This document shows, piece after piece, positions 23,641 through 34,877 of a DNA stretch of 64,000 nucleotides. The DNA is from Symsagittifera roscoffensis (Eukaryota > Xenacoelomorpha > Acoela > Convolutidae): positions 52,462,938-52,526,937 of the forward strand of contig NC_087069.1 in assembly GCF_963678635.1 (NCBI RefSeq), read 5' to 3'. The notes under the pieces were generated by a model that did not search any database, was not told the origin of the DNA, and saw only the letters and a program-made list of their open reading frames with translations. Position 1 is the first letter of the stretch. Each line of letters begins with the position of its first letter. A program made the translations under genes and the position numbers.

Positions 23641-25170
23641 GAAGTAGCAGTATAAACAGAGATATCAGAAGATGAATGTAACTCAGTTGTAAAAGATTTA
23701 TACTCTTACGATGGGTTTGTGATCAATAAAAACCAGCTCTACAACAGTTCATCCAAATTCAAAGTACTTACATGCAAGAAAAGAAAAGAAAAGGTTCGTA
23801 CAACACAAAGCAGGAATGATAATACAGATAATTGACGTTTAATTTGAAAAACTGAGATAGCTTTTGGGGGTAACAATCAGAAAAGTTGACAAATTTGAAA
23901 CGTTCTGTGAAAACTTTGATTGGTGGGGGGATTAACCATTCAAAATTGAAAGTATTGAGGCTGAAGTACTGAAAACTTCGAAAGAAGATACTAGCCATAA
24001 AAGAGAGTTAGCAAACATAATGGAGAATTAAAAGTGACGCTTGCCATATTAGAGCCGGAAAAAACGTAAGAGTTGAAAATGTAAGAAGTTGAAGTGGAGG
24101 ATCTTGATATTTAAACGCTGAGAAACGGATTGCATCAACCAGACAGAGCTACTCGCATTCAGTCGAATTGACAGTTGAATTATGCAAAAAAACTATCTAC
24201 TAGGCAGGTAAGTTAATACGGAAAAGGGTCATGAGGCGCTGCAATCAGCCTCAGATGGATAAAAGTCGAGTAAATTGTATCAGTTTAGAATGAAACGTTG
24301 GGTTTATAGAGTACAGTTCTTTCAATATACTGTAGTTCTTGTTCCAGGAGAGGGCATGAGAATAATGGACTCGTCATCAAAAAACCAAATGGAGACCCAG
24401 GGCCCAAATACAAAGTAGACAAAAAGTTCGTCGTTATACGGCGATCGACTATTGAATTAGTAGGTTAATGGAAAATGAAACTCTCATCCAAAACAAAAAC
24501 CTATTGAACATTCTAGAGGGCACAACCCAAAGAAATGCTCGAAACATCATGGTTCGGTTGTCATAAGCAGGAAATTTTTCGAACCGAAAAAGCTCAACCT
24601 TAAAAATTGAATAAATTAGAATTGTGACAGAAGGCCGATGTGAAAAGAGACCGGTAGAGAGGAGAGAGGCGAGAGTAAAAATTGGCGGACCAAGTTGTAA
24701 CATATCGACCTGTTTAGAAGAGACGTCTTCCAATTACTCCAACAGCTGGCCGACGAAAATTTAACTAACAAGACTATTCGACAAGCGTCTGCTGGCAGAA
24801 CTAACGTCCGAGGACATCTGGCTAAACCTTTTACTTTGTGTTGTAGAAAAATGGGGCACGAAGGTTTTCGAGATGATAGGACAAGAGGCAACCGACAGTG
24901 GAACCATAGTGGTTGACAGCATTTTTTTGAATAACTGGATGGTGGAGAGCAGCTAGGGCCAGCAGTAATGAGATGTTAAACAGGGGCACCAGAGACACAA
25001 AGCATTGTCAGTAGTGTCGAAATACTTGTGGTGGCCCCAAATTCATAAAAGCAAGATTTGGGAAAATTCTTAAACACCTAAGTTGAAAATATCTAGCAAA
25101 CACCTACTGCTGGTAATAGAGCTGGCCAAGAAATCAAATTAGACTATGCCTGGTCAGTGTGTATTCATAA

Positions 25171-25176
25171 CACATA
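25171..25176. other. Target-site duplication, left copy (CACATA)
   Basis: CACATA immediately precedes the AG start of the left terminal repeat. The same hexamer follows the right repeat at 42965-42970. Six-base duplications are typical of Mavericks. Confidence 0.85.
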
Positions 25177-25390
25177 AGTAGTAATGTATCGTGTCCCGGA
25201 TCCTCAGGGGGCTCCTTCCTAAGGGGGGGAGGTCCTCACGTAAAGCAAAATCCTAGGAAAGGGGTCCTTAATTTTTTGGAGGACCCCTATCCTAGGATTT
25301 TGTAAATAATCGCAAGTTCCCACCCCTAAAGTAAAAGACCCCCTCCTTAGGATCTTGTTAAGCTGAGCTCAACAACCGGGACGCGATACA
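25177..25390 (+). repeat. Maverick left terminal inverted repeat
   Basis: About 214 bp that pair, in reverse complement, with 42751-42964. Landmarks are AGTAGTA, TGTATCGTGTCCCGG, a G-run near 25222 and AAAATCCTAGGAAAGGGGTCC. The repeat is also partly self-complementary (foldback). Its inner end repeats the outer end inverted (CCGGGACGCGATACA), and AAAATCCTAGG pairs with CCTAGGATTTT across a short loop. Confidence 0.9.
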
Positions 25391-25769
25391 ATAATTCCTT
25401 CTAATTCCTTTTCAAGCGGTCCCTTTTCCCGCGATAATTAAAATTAATCGTCCTAATTCCTGAAGTTTTCTTTTTCGTCCTAGTTTCATGTGGATATCAT
25501 TTCCTGGCTTTCTTTCTTTTCGTCAAAGATTTGTCATGCTATTAAGGTTTGTTATTGAAAACAAGCCTAAGGATTTCACACATTTGTTTGAATTAACACT
25601 TGGTTTGCGTCTACTAGTTTATTTGCCTGAGGCTATTTATGTTAAAACAGTGATTGAGCTCAATACGAGTATTTTATTAGTTGTAAATTGGTAAAAACCA
25701 AAACATATACAAGTTGAAGTATAAAAAGGACGAACAGTAAAAATCATCTGAAACTATATGTTTCAGACT
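25391..25769. other. Left subterminal non-coding segment of the Maverick
   Basis: About 380 bp between the terminal repeat and the polymerase stop codon. A 68-codon plus-strand frame at 25488-25694 has no recognisable content and starts without context. I see no other signal. Confidence 0.5.
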
Positions 25770-26287
25770 TTAATGTTTATTGTTTTGGTTTTCTTTGCGC
25801 TGTTTTTTAGATGGTCGTTCTTCTGAAGCTTCAGATAAAATAAATGGGTTTTTTATAGAGGGACGTTCACGGACTCGGCTACTAGAAGCTTCTTCTTCTT
25901 CTTGCAGCTCTGCTTCTGAGTAGGGCCGCTGTAAAAATCCCCAATCCGGAAGTGTAAAATTTGGAGAACTGTTATCAGTTTCATTGTATGAGTTGGCCCA
26001 CTCGGTGTCCATGTAAATGTCTTCTAGAAAAGCATTTTCTTCAGCGGCATTATGGTCAAAGGGCACTGTCGAAATTCCGTCGAAAAGTAGAAAACGTTTT
26101 GAGTCGAATGGTGATAATGCAAGTTTGTTTTGTTTCACTGTCATATTGGTGTGACATTTCGAAACTATATTATTGTTGTACACTCTCATTGTTTTTCCAG
26201 TGAATAATGTGTCCCTGAAGGTTTGGTGGGCCAGTTCTCTCTGTGCATTCCGTTTAATTCCTTTGGCATTCAATTTTTGAGTGCCTT

Positions 26288-26588
26288 CTAAACAGAAGCA
26301 AAATTATTATTCTTTTCACTTCAGCAACTCAATTTATACCGAACAAAATTTGATTCATTTTACCAAAAAAGAGCAGAAGACTCTGAATTATGATTAAAAA
26401 AGAGGAAAAAAGAGGGAACATGTTGTCAGATAAATCAACGTTTAGGCAACATTGTATAATGTTGCCTAAATCAGCTAAATGCCCATAGTTTAATGCAACA
26501 AATTAAGGGGTGTAGGTAGGTTGGTGGTAGTAATTTGTTCTGTAAAAGGTAGGAATGGGGGTGGAAGGGTGGCTTAAATTTTATTTAC
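26288..26588 (-). other. Intron 2 of Maverick polB
   Basis: The donor GTAAAT follows the conserved Lys-Leu-Tyr-Ser block, and the acceptor TTCTGTTTAG lies 301 nt on. The split codon (G + AA) restores frame into the C-terminal tail. The intron is unusually G/T-rich in one part (minus-strand C/A). Confidence 0.6.
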
Positions 26589-29127
26589 CATTAAGGACGA
26601 CCGAATATAGTTTCGGTTTTCGGGCGACGAATTCTCTGATCGGCTTCCCACCAGTCTCATCTTTGAACTTCAGCACAACTCTCTTGTTGGTATCCTCGAA
26701 CAAGAAATGGTACTTATTGTAATTTGAGAAGTCGAAATCAGCTTTTTTTTCTCCAAGTCTCGGTAAACGTCATTAGTTTTTATAGCGTAAATAAAACTAT
26801 CCGTGTCGGAGTAAAGGAGTTCCAAGTGACGATTTGGTTTCATTTTCAGATAATGAAACTGAAACATGAAACGCTTGGCGAGGTCTAGGATGGTTGCACC
26901 AATTATCATAGGTTATCCCACAATAATTTTGTTACTGAAAAGCTAATTGTGGCTAACTGATCGTCAATGATTTGAAAGCTTTTCATTGTGCTCAGAGCTG
27001 TTTTTTGTAACAGTTCTCTCTCATTCCTAACAATCTCCAGCTTCTTTCTTCCTAAATTAGACTCCATTGTCTTACCGAAAGCTGAATAAACAATTAGATT
27101 GTAGAAGTTCTCCTGGAATTTATTTACCGCGGGTTTTCGTAGGCGGGTGTTGAGGTCGACAAAGGGTGCCATCCAGTGACTTTGGCGGAACTGAAAAACT
27201 TTTCCGAGGTGAGTTTTTTCCATTCCCAGTTCATGGTACAATTTTAGGGTAAGGTACTGCAAAACATAACCTTCTTTAGGATGCAAGGTCTGTAGAAGCT
27301 TTGGCACTTTTGGCAGTGTGGTGATTCCCAATTTTCCCAACATGTCGACTTGCTCGTTGCTCATTACACCGATGTCTACTACTTCACGAGAGGGGGCAAG
27401 GGGGTAATCAGCAAAGAAGTCGTGAAGCTCTTCGGGTATGGTTAAATTGACTTCAACTATATAGCCCCACTCTGAGGTTTCGCTGGTGAGCAGTATGTCT
27501 GCCAGACTTTTTTCAACTATTGAAAAATCGTTTAATGGCAAAGGGCAGTGTTTCATTGTCCCCCCGTACAAATTGTTTGCATCATTATCGAGGTAGTAGC
27601 TTGATGGTTCTGCGGGCAAAAAATTGTCGAGGTATTTATTGTTTGCTTTGTAAAATCGGCGCGCATAGACCAACGAAATGCCTCCTCGTATCATTCGCTG
27701 CACAAGAACCAGATGTTCACGGTCCGTTAAGAGTTTCAGGTCGGGCTTACAAACTTTTAAAAAGGCGTCCCCGGAAAGGTTACTTGCCGTGAAGTAACAG
27801 GCGCAATCCAGTCCGTATGTTTGATAGCAAACTCCCCGAAAAGCTTCGAAAACGGAAGCAAGCAATAGCACATCTGTAGTCAAATACAAGTCGTGGTAAT
27901 CACCAAGTGAGCCACACTTCAGTTCCGTGAAAACTTTAAGGGCATGATTGTACTCGTTTCTTGAAACACTCACATCCCCTCCTGTTAGACTATTTTTCCA
28001 CATTGCTCGTGGGGGAAGGCAAGTTTCTCGGAATTTTTCGAATGAGTTGAAGTTTGAGTATGGGTAATGCCCTTTCTGTTTCAACAGACTGACTTTTTCA
28101 GGTGAGTGGCCGAGTTTTTCAAAATAGTTCTCCAGCAGATGAACCTGCCAACGATGCTAGCATGAACCTATCCGAATCGATGAACCTCAGATTTTCGTAG
28201 TTTTTTGATTTTGCCGTTTTTGTCCGTGTACGTTTTTATATATACTGAGATTGTCAAAGATATATATTTTTCTTCAGATGCGGGTAATACGGAAAAAGTG
28301 TTTTCCGAATCGCTTTTTGCCAGCGCTTTGATTATAAAAGGTAAATCATAATTTGACAAATTATGAGCTACCACTGTAATGTAATTTGTTGTTTTTCTAT
28401 TAACGTTACTTTCATTGTGTGCCCAACCCAGGAACTTGTTGGTGTAATGGCAATGATCAAGTAACGTTTGATCATTGTCGGAAAAATCATTCTCGCATAT
28501 CCAACAAATTGTAGCATCTTCCCGTTCCTGGTCTGTTATACCAGTGAAATTGTAATATTTCCTTTTTTCTACGTAAATTTGTCTCGCTAACGATTCAAGG
28601 GAGCTAATTAGCTCTTCCATCACATTCGGTCCTCTTTTAAGCTCAAACTTTAACTGGTCTTTTTCCCAAATTCGATTACTGCTAACGCGTAGCCGCACGG
28701 TTGATGGATTTCAATTGTTTGCGTTCTAGATTTTCGCGGATCAGGTTGCGGTCCGTATACTGGTAAGAGCAGTGACTCCAAATCAAAGTAGATTACTCTG
28801 GGTACGTACCAACGAGCTGTTAAGTTTTTTAACTTGGGGTCATCTTTTCCCCACTTGGGCGTTGTTACGACGACATCTTTGTCTTGGTAGCACAGTTCTT
28901 AATGTCTTCTCAGAGTTTCGAATGAAGCGCATGTGTGGAAACATTTGCGACAAATCTCAGATTGAAATCGGGGCACTTTGTGCCACAAGTACTCGACCAG
29001 TTTCTGGAGATCACTTATCAACACATAGTGATATTTTGATCCATCTGTCAGCAGCAACAACTCCAAAATCAGGCTAGTAGGGAATCTGCTCGATACTCTT
29101 ATGGGCAACAATTCGCCATCTTTGTAC

Positions 29128-29248
29128 CTGAACAGAAAATATTTTTTATACCTAGGTTTGGTATGAAATAAAAAGGGTGTTTGAATAGGTGAAGAACATT
29201 AATGAAGGAATTTTAAAATTTTTGAAAAGGCAATTAGATTTTGCTTAC
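29128..29248 (-). other. Intron 1 of Maverick polB
   Basis: The minus-strand donor GTAAGC and the acceptor TTTCTGTTCAG bound 121 nt. Joining keeps the N-terminal frame continuous into the 28899-29127 segment. Confidence 0.7.
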
Positions 29249-30693
29249 CGGAAGACGTTGATTTGACAATTGTTCAACTTTTCAAATCTGTCCATATCCA
29301 TCAGACCCATTGGCAATTCGTATTCATCATTGATTTTCACAATTCCTTCTTTGTCGAGATTGTAGGTTGAGACTTTGTTTTTCTCCAGCCACCGTCTAGA
29401 TGTGGGGTAGAGGGCCGGCTCATTCACATTGTGATATGCGGCAACAAAGCAGTAGAGTAAGCAACGGTCATCATCTTTAGTGATGATATTTGTGAGCAGA
29501 GTAGATGCTGCGCTGAGTGCATCAGGTAGCTCGAGGTAGGATCCTGCTCTTAATGGTGAGAAGGTCGCGAAACTGATTTGCAATTTTTTAATTCTGTCAA
29601 TAATCCATCCGCTACCATGAGAAGAGAGCGAATTGACTTGGTTGACCATATGTTCAATCAGTTCCAAGAATTGATCCCCAGCTATTCCCTCGAAGTACAC
29701 TGTCAATGTCCTAGTGTTCAGAGTTTTGATCATTCCCACTTCCACGTAGAATTGCACGTTGTTCGGACCCTCTTTGACCCTTTCCAGTATGAGAGCATCT
29801 ATTTCCTCCTTGTTTTGCATCATGACTTGAATCAAATCCATTTCTTTTTCACCAACTTTGAGATCGTATCGACGCAATTTGACTCTGAACGCGCTTTCCG
29901 TTGGAGCAGCGGAAGACGTCGTCTCAATGCCGTCCCAAACTGGCAATGCGTTCTTCTTCAGCAAAAATTGTCCATAGCTTTCCGCGGTGAGAAATATTGT
30001 ATGGTATTAGATACAATGACTATTCGAAGTCATGTCATGTACCAGCTCGACGTGCTCTCGGGCTTCGGACAAACTCTCGAATGATTCGAGACACTCATCG
30101 CAAACAGTTTGAGGAGGAGGGGGAGGAAGGATCTTGTGAACTTTTTGCTCATGTCTTCTCAAGTTCGTTTTAGAGCTCAGTATTTTTCCGCACTGCTGGC
30201 AAGGAACAGGTGTCGCGATAGAAGTAGAGTTCGGCATTGTTTGTTGAAGTTGCTGAAGTAATTCAGGAAAATTTCAAGAAGTAGAACTGGTTATGAAAAA
30301 GCAAAAGCGGAAAGTGACTAGCACCAAAAAACTTTGCGGGTAAGAGCAAGTAGAAGCCATTAACGAGAGTTATATTTCGCCGTCTTGACAATAAGTACTT
30401 TCCTTTCCAAAAACAGGGTTTATTCTAGCTTTAATTTCCTAATGATTTCAAGCCAACTTCTTGGTTTGCGTAAACAGGTATAATAAAAAGGAGAAACATG
30501 AGATAAAAGTATTCAGAAAGTAAAGCCCTCAACTAACTAATTAAGTTGAAAAAAAATAGTAAACTTAAAAAATGAAAATTTTGCAAATTTGATATCTTGA
30601 TAGTTACCGATGCATGATAAGCATAGATTGTCATTTGAATGTGTAAAAGATATCGGAATCAAAGTTTCCTTCATGTCTCTCAGTGTCCCGTGA

Positions 30694-30800
30694 AACATTT
30701 CATATCATGTCCTTCGAAATATTAAGGCATGGCCGTTTGGTTTAAGGGGCAATAGCTAACCCGGCGTTGCTCGTCGCTACGCTCCTCGGGAACGCCTCCC
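30694..30800 (+). repeat. Inverted repeat, left copy
   Basis: It matches the reverse complement of 34224-34338 over the blocks TTTCATATCA, TCCTTCGAAAT, AAGGCATGGCCGTTTGG, AAGGGGCAATAGCTAACCC and GGCGTTGCTC...GGGAACGCC. The last block can form a GGCGTT/AACGCC stem. Confidence 0.85.
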
Positions 30801-31900
30801 GTTCTGTAATTTCAATTTAAATTTTTTTTTTCAAAATAAAAGAAAACCTCAAACTTTTTTTGTTGTGAAAAAAAGAAAAGTAATGTTTAAAAAGTGTCTT
30901 TTAAATCTATCAACAAAAAACCAGTAAGTTTTGTGGGACCTCGAGCACAGTTCTACTGGTCGTGTTCGAAACTTAAAAAACATAATTTTTTAACTCTTTT
31001 TTCCTTCATTTTTAGCTTGAATTATTCGTTCTCGTTTAAAATTCAAGTGAAAGTGGTTTGAAATTTTTAGGAGCTATCTGATACGTAATTAGGACAAGCG
31101 TAGAAATTTTAAAAAAAACAATTATAGCCCAATCAATGAGAGTAGACGCTTGAAAATTTGTGATTTTTTGAGAAAATCTAATTTTTGTGAAAATATTGAA
31201 AAAAAAAATTGGGAAAAATTTTTTTTCTCTCCAAATCCATTGAAACTACCCTCAATCAATTTGCCATGATTTTCCGAGCAGGATTAAGGGTCATGTTCAT
31301 TTTTCGAAAAAAAAAACATAAATTTTTTTTTCTTCACATTTTTACCAAAAAATTGTCCGTTTTACACGCAAAACATGTATATGAATGTAAAATAATGCAG
31401 ATTTATGGCTTAAAACACTCTCTGTTACTTTGCGTAAGACCTGGCTAACCCCACCGGGCACAAAGTATGATGAGAGAGAGAATAGAGAGTGTTTGATAAA
31501 AAAGCCAAATAAATATGGTTGGACTACCAACAAGAAAATGTTGGACTCTTCCATTTTTATCTTTCTTTTGAAAAAAAAACAATATCCCGAAAAGGATATT
31601 CCAAATGGGGATCACTACTGAGTAAGTGTATTTATCTCTCTCTGTCTCTCTCATTCTTTCTCAAACAACAATTTTAGCGTAAAATTATTCTCGATTTGTG
31701 ATTTTTTTCTAGTTTTTCTCTAACATTTTGCTGAAATCTTTAATGGGTAAACTATATTTGATCTATTAAGCAAAATAAAAACTGAGACAAAAAATATACA
31801 CACATTTATGTTAAAACAGCTTAGAAGTCAAATCAAACAAAAATGAATATATAAAACCTTGGAATAATATTTGAAACAAAGGAAAGTTTTTTGTTTAAAT
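30801..31900. other. AT-rich non-coding segment
   Basis: Rich in A and T runs, with a (TCTC)n-like stretch near 31635-31655. Short overlapping frames at 31209-31654 lie on both strands and have no motif. I see no gene. Confidence 0.5.
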
Positions 31901-31902
31901 TA

Positions 31903-32547
31903 TTAGAAACCTCGAAGCTGTATTTTTCTCTTTTTTGGCGCATAGCAAACTGCATTTAGAGGAGTGCCTTGAATGAGATCTGGGGTGACTAGATCAATTG
32001 TCTCCGCACTAGATGAAACCCGAGCATCCGAATAGGAAGTTGATTGTTCTGGAGTTGAAACTGCTCCCCTAACAAACGACTCGGGAGACATTGCTGTCGG
32101 AATATCTCAGTACGCTTCGCGCTCTGCATAATCACGAATACATCCCTCCTAATTTTCATACAACGGCATTGACTCGCAGTCATACGCGAAGAGAATTTTT
32201 CTTAGAGACTGCTCGAGCGAGGTTGTGTCGTTTATCTCCGTCTTTTCTAATGCCGGATAGCTCTCGTGAATAGTGCAACTCTCGTACATTCGTTTTCGAT
32301 TCTATCTAAGTAGATCGATGTGATCAGGGAGGTAGTTCGGTAGCATGATATGACTTTTTGTAGTCCATTCCTCGTTTTGATTCTCGTCCTTTTTTCGGGG
32401 AGCCAAGTCCTTGAACGGACTTGCTGTAGACGGAGAGACTCTCTCTTTCTGTTGATGGATGACTGCAATCGACTCTCTCGTGTATGTTTGGTAGATAATT
32501 GTTGTTTCTCGATCATACACTGAGATTTTTTGTAAAGGACTAGTCAT
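31903..32547 (-). pseudogene. Unknown basic Ser/Thr-rich protein, broken by three in-frame stops
   Basis: Reading from the ATG at 32547, one frame runs to 31903 with stops only at about 32303, 32153 and 32115. The parts on both sides have similar character: Ser/Thr/Glu-rich, with clusters of charged residues. The last 62 codons are Ser/Thr/Pro-rich and end in PKKRKIQLRGF, a classic nuclear-localisation-like tail. That suggests a nuclear regulatory protein of about 215 residues that has decayed by point mutation. No family recognised. The stops could instead mark introns. Confidence 0.4.
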
Positions 32548-33167
32548 GACTTGAAGAGGTTTAAAGTTTTGTTAAAATGAAATGACTGAACTACCGAAAT
32601 GAAATTGAGAGAATGAAAAGTATGAAAAGTTTATTAATGAGAATGAGATCAGGAAAGGGGTGGCATACTTCAAGTAGGTCAAAGCTAATAACTTTTTAGG
32701 CGAGGCTATCAAATTCTGTTCATTCTTTTAAGCATGACGCCTGACGTCATGTTAGGAATGAATGTGAAAACCCGATTTTTTAGATTTATGTGATAGCTTT
32801 ATTATAGTGGCTACAGGCGAAAGCACTCAAAATCAAGTTTTCATGATAGTTTGCCAGACATTCTTTGTTATGCTGTTAAAAATTGATTAACATGAGTCAT
32901 AACAGTCATTAAAATAACCGTCACAATAAATAACACTAGAAGATTTTTAGAGTATAGCCGGGGGAAAAAGTAACTAAAAACCCATATAAAAAGAGGTTTT
33001 TAGAAATTATATCCTTGGTGATTAAGTCTTATCAATATGGCATAGGGCGCTCGTAAACGTTATCACCTAAATTTTCACTTTGGGAGCGCATGATCTGTCT
33101 CGTATACTGTGATCAGTCATTCTTCCACGTTCCACACTAAAAACTAGTTGGTTGTTATTCATTTATA

Positions 33168-33527
33168 ATGTACGCTTCTCTTGAAACGGATGTAGACTAT
33201 TTCGATGATTTTAGGGATACATCTTCGAATGATAAACGTTTAGTTAGAGTCGGTGCAAAAACATTCGCACTGACCGGTACGTACATAACTATCAAATTGT
33301 ACAAAAAAGACGAAGAGGGAACTTTCAAGTATCGACAAGGAATAACTTTGTCAACTGGTGAATTCGAGTCCTTGGCGGACAATTACACGAAAATCAAAAG
33401 GTTGACGAAAGCAAAAAACTGCGACGTGACTGAAAAACTTAGAAAAAAGCGAAACAAATCTAAAAAATCTTCATGCTCTGAAAAGAAATGCAAAAGTGAA
33501 AACGATGATAGCTGTCGGGTTGTGTAA
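33168..33527 (+). CDS. PC4-like single-strand DNA-binding protein
   Basis: 119 aa, intact. Residues 26-78 resemble the C-terminal domain of transcriptional coactivator PC4/Sub1: a strand (KTFALTGTYITIKLY), a charged turn (KDEEGTFKYRQG), then ITLSTGEFESLADN, matching the family order strand-strand-GI(S/T)L-helix. PC4 domains bind single-stranded DNA and help transcription or replication. The C-terminal 40 residues are Lys/Ser/Cys-rich. It is the first gene of a plus-strand pair, opposite to the Maverick's other genes. An AT-rich region upstream (33.0-33.16 kb) probably holds the promoter. Assignment is by pattern only. Confidence 0.55.
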   Translation: MYASLETDVDYFDDFRDTSSNDKRLVRVGAKTFALTGTYITIKLYKKDEEGTFKYRQGITLSTGEFESLADNYTKIKRLTKAKNCDVTEKLRKKRNKSKKSSCSEKKCKSENDDSCRVV

Positions 33528-33564
33528 CATTATCAACTCGTTATTCTATTGAAACTTCAAAGCA

Positions 33565-34244
33565 ATGGTTGAAGCAATGTATGAGCAATCCCCTGATTAT
33601 TTCAAACAATTCCGCAAAAATTACAAATTTTTCATCCTGAATCATGAACCCAACTTTTCAGGCTTCGCTTCAAAAACAAATTTTGCGGTATCCTCCCATT
33701 CGAATAAATTAGCTTTTTGCAATCATTCTATTGACAACGAAAAACATTATCATGTGCTGGTCGAATTCACGAAAGATTCTACCGATTTACTTATTAAGAT
33801 GACTTCAAAAGCCTTCGTTTTCCTTGTCTTCTCTCTACATTCAAATATTTAATTTTGGGTTGCTCCAACTATGAATTGTCTGGCCCTCTGATGGAAAAAC
33901 TAAAAATAGCTGTGAATTATAACTCAATCAACAACTTAGATGTTAGTGGTGTTCCAGTTCGCAGACGATTGCCTCAAGTTTGCTTCGGCTCGCAGACTAA
34001 ATCTGTTCAAACTCAAACTGACCTGATTACTAACGTAACAATTGAACGCTTTACTAATATTTTGAATGGTGAAAACGCTGCTGAGTTTTCTAAAATAAAT
34101 GACATAATTTTAAGTGGGTATGGTTGTATGGAAATTGATTCAAACACTTGGAGAAGAAATTCAAGTTTTAAATATTGGTTTTCTTTTGCTCTTGTATATC
34201 AAAAAATGTTACTACACAAGCAGAGGCGTTCCCGAGGAGCATAG
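33565..34244 (+). pseudogene. HUH-motif protein, frameshifted and 3' truncated
   Basis: The first 95 codons (33565-33852) contain NEKHYHVLVEF, with His61-Tyr62-His63 followed by a hydrophobic strand. That is the metal-binding motif 2 pattern of HUH endonucleases (rolling-circle Rep, parvovirus NS1). The frame changes at about 33850, and a second 129-aa frame (33855-34244) continues to the inverted repeat, where it stops. I see no certain catalytic Tyr motif and no complete helicase Walker A, so function is uncertain. It lies 37 bp behind the PC4-like gene, as in a two-gene unit. An ssDNA-binding protein next to a nicking enzyme would make sense together. Short motifs like HxH also arise by chance. 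Confidence 0.35.
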
Positions 34245-34338
34245 CGATGAGCAACGCCGGGTTAGCTATTGCCCCTTAAACCAAACGGCCATGCCTTAAA
34301 ATTTCGAAGGACTTGATATGAAACTTTTCGCGGTTCAC
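34224..34338 (-). repeat. Inverted repeat, right copy
   Basis: Inverted copy of 30694-30800, about 90-95% identical by eye. It cuts into the 3' end of the plus-strand frame 33855-34244, whose last few codons are repeat-derived. Confidence 0.85.
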
Positions 34339-34432
34339 ATAAACTTGCAGAAAAAAAAAACATTGTTGTTGATAAGAATGAACTGAAAAAAAAACGAATT
34401 TATAAATTTTACAAAAACATCAATAAATTAAT

Positions 34433-34870
34433 TTAGAATAACATATGTTTGGCAAATCTTATCAAATCATGATCATTAAGTTTGAAACCTATTGGAAATT
34501 TGTTTGTAATTATAACATGAGCAACATAAATACAATAAAGTCCGCATAACACTGAATCAGCTGATTGTATTGGTTTTTTCAACAGTAGTTGATTTCCCTC
34601 GTGAATTGTACGTCGCATTTTCTTGTACACGAGGGGATAATCACATAATCTTTTATCTAGAGGATCTGCGAAGAATATCTGTCCTCCAGCTTGAGCAAAA
34701 AGCAACCAGTGGGTTCCAGGTTAATCCGATGGTGAGGCATTCATAATCATGAACGTATTATCGTTTTTCAGTACTGAAGAGCATGGCAAATCTGCCGGAA
34801 AAACACCTCTAAAGCGATATTTTAAATGTTTACAACGGTTAATAATTTCTACTAGTTGAAGATTATCCAT
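34433..34870 (-). pseudogene. Adenain-like cysteine protease with one in-frame stop
   Basis: From the ATG at 34870 the frame encodes about 145 residues with a single TAA near 34722, just before the catalytic His block (GTHWLLFA). Further on are the Asp of FFADPLD, the Gln of IQSADS and the nucleophile Cys of LCGLYC. These form the H-D-Q-C set of adenovirus/Ulp1-type proteases that mature the Polinton capsid. All active-site residues remain, so only the nonsense codon disables it. The length is short for the family but complete at the C-terminus. Confidence 0.75.
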
Positions 34871-34877
34871 GTCTATC

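Larger units (their letters stand above)
17701..25170. other. AT-rich non-coding block between elements
   Basis: No intact gene recognised in 7.5 kb. All open stretches are under about 100 codons, overlap one another on opposite strands and lack motifs. It contains two short tandem duplications (19.0 and 19.6 kb), repeated CGCATTTTTCC pieces near 20.45 kb, and a gag relic near 23.1-23.7 kb. A CCxxMGHEGF string near 24.84 kb may be a remnant of another zinc knuckle. Confidence 0.6.
25770..30237 (-). pseudogene. polB: Protein-primed DNA polymerase B of the Maverick, with introns and lesions
   Basis: This gene should replicate the element by protein-primed synthesis. From the N-terminus: two C2H2 fingers (30007-30237), a Polinton N-terminal region (29245-29964), an exonuclease region with an HNLSNYD motif (about 28335), a TPR1/palm region with YLDNDANNLYG (motif A), YSAFGKTM (motif B) and YSDTDS (motif C, about 26810), then a C-terminal tail with a FDSKRFLLFDGI block (25770-26273). 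Two introns fit in phase: 29128-29248 (GTAAGC...CAG) and 26288-26588 (GTAAAT...TAG). Lesions are an in-frame TAA at about 30005, frameshifts near 28185, 28110 and 26910, and one in an A8 run near 26745. Motif C is intact, so decay looks recent. The C2H2 fingers could be a separate gene, but they are in frame. Confidence 0.85.
30690..34338. mobile_element. Possible nested element or cassette between inverted repeats
   Basis: A 3.6-kb block within the Maverick is bounded by about 105-bp inverted repeats (30694-30800 and 34224-34338). It separates the polymerase from the protease and contains the only plus-strand genes of the region (PC4-like and HUH-like) plus a broken minus-strand gene. It might be a later insertion, or a native Maverick segment into which two copies of a small repeat inserted. 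I found no clean target duplication. Confidence 0.4.

Noticed and set aside
24449-24891. Minus-strand frames of about 91-94 codons
   Set aside because: They overlap each other in different frames and lie opposite a weak plus-strand zinc-knuckle-like remnant; no support for a gene.
25185-25390. 206-bp foldback as an independent MITE pair
   Set aside because: The inverted match extends outward to AG ends, and CACATA duplications flank the whole 17.8-kb unit, which fits Maverick termini better.
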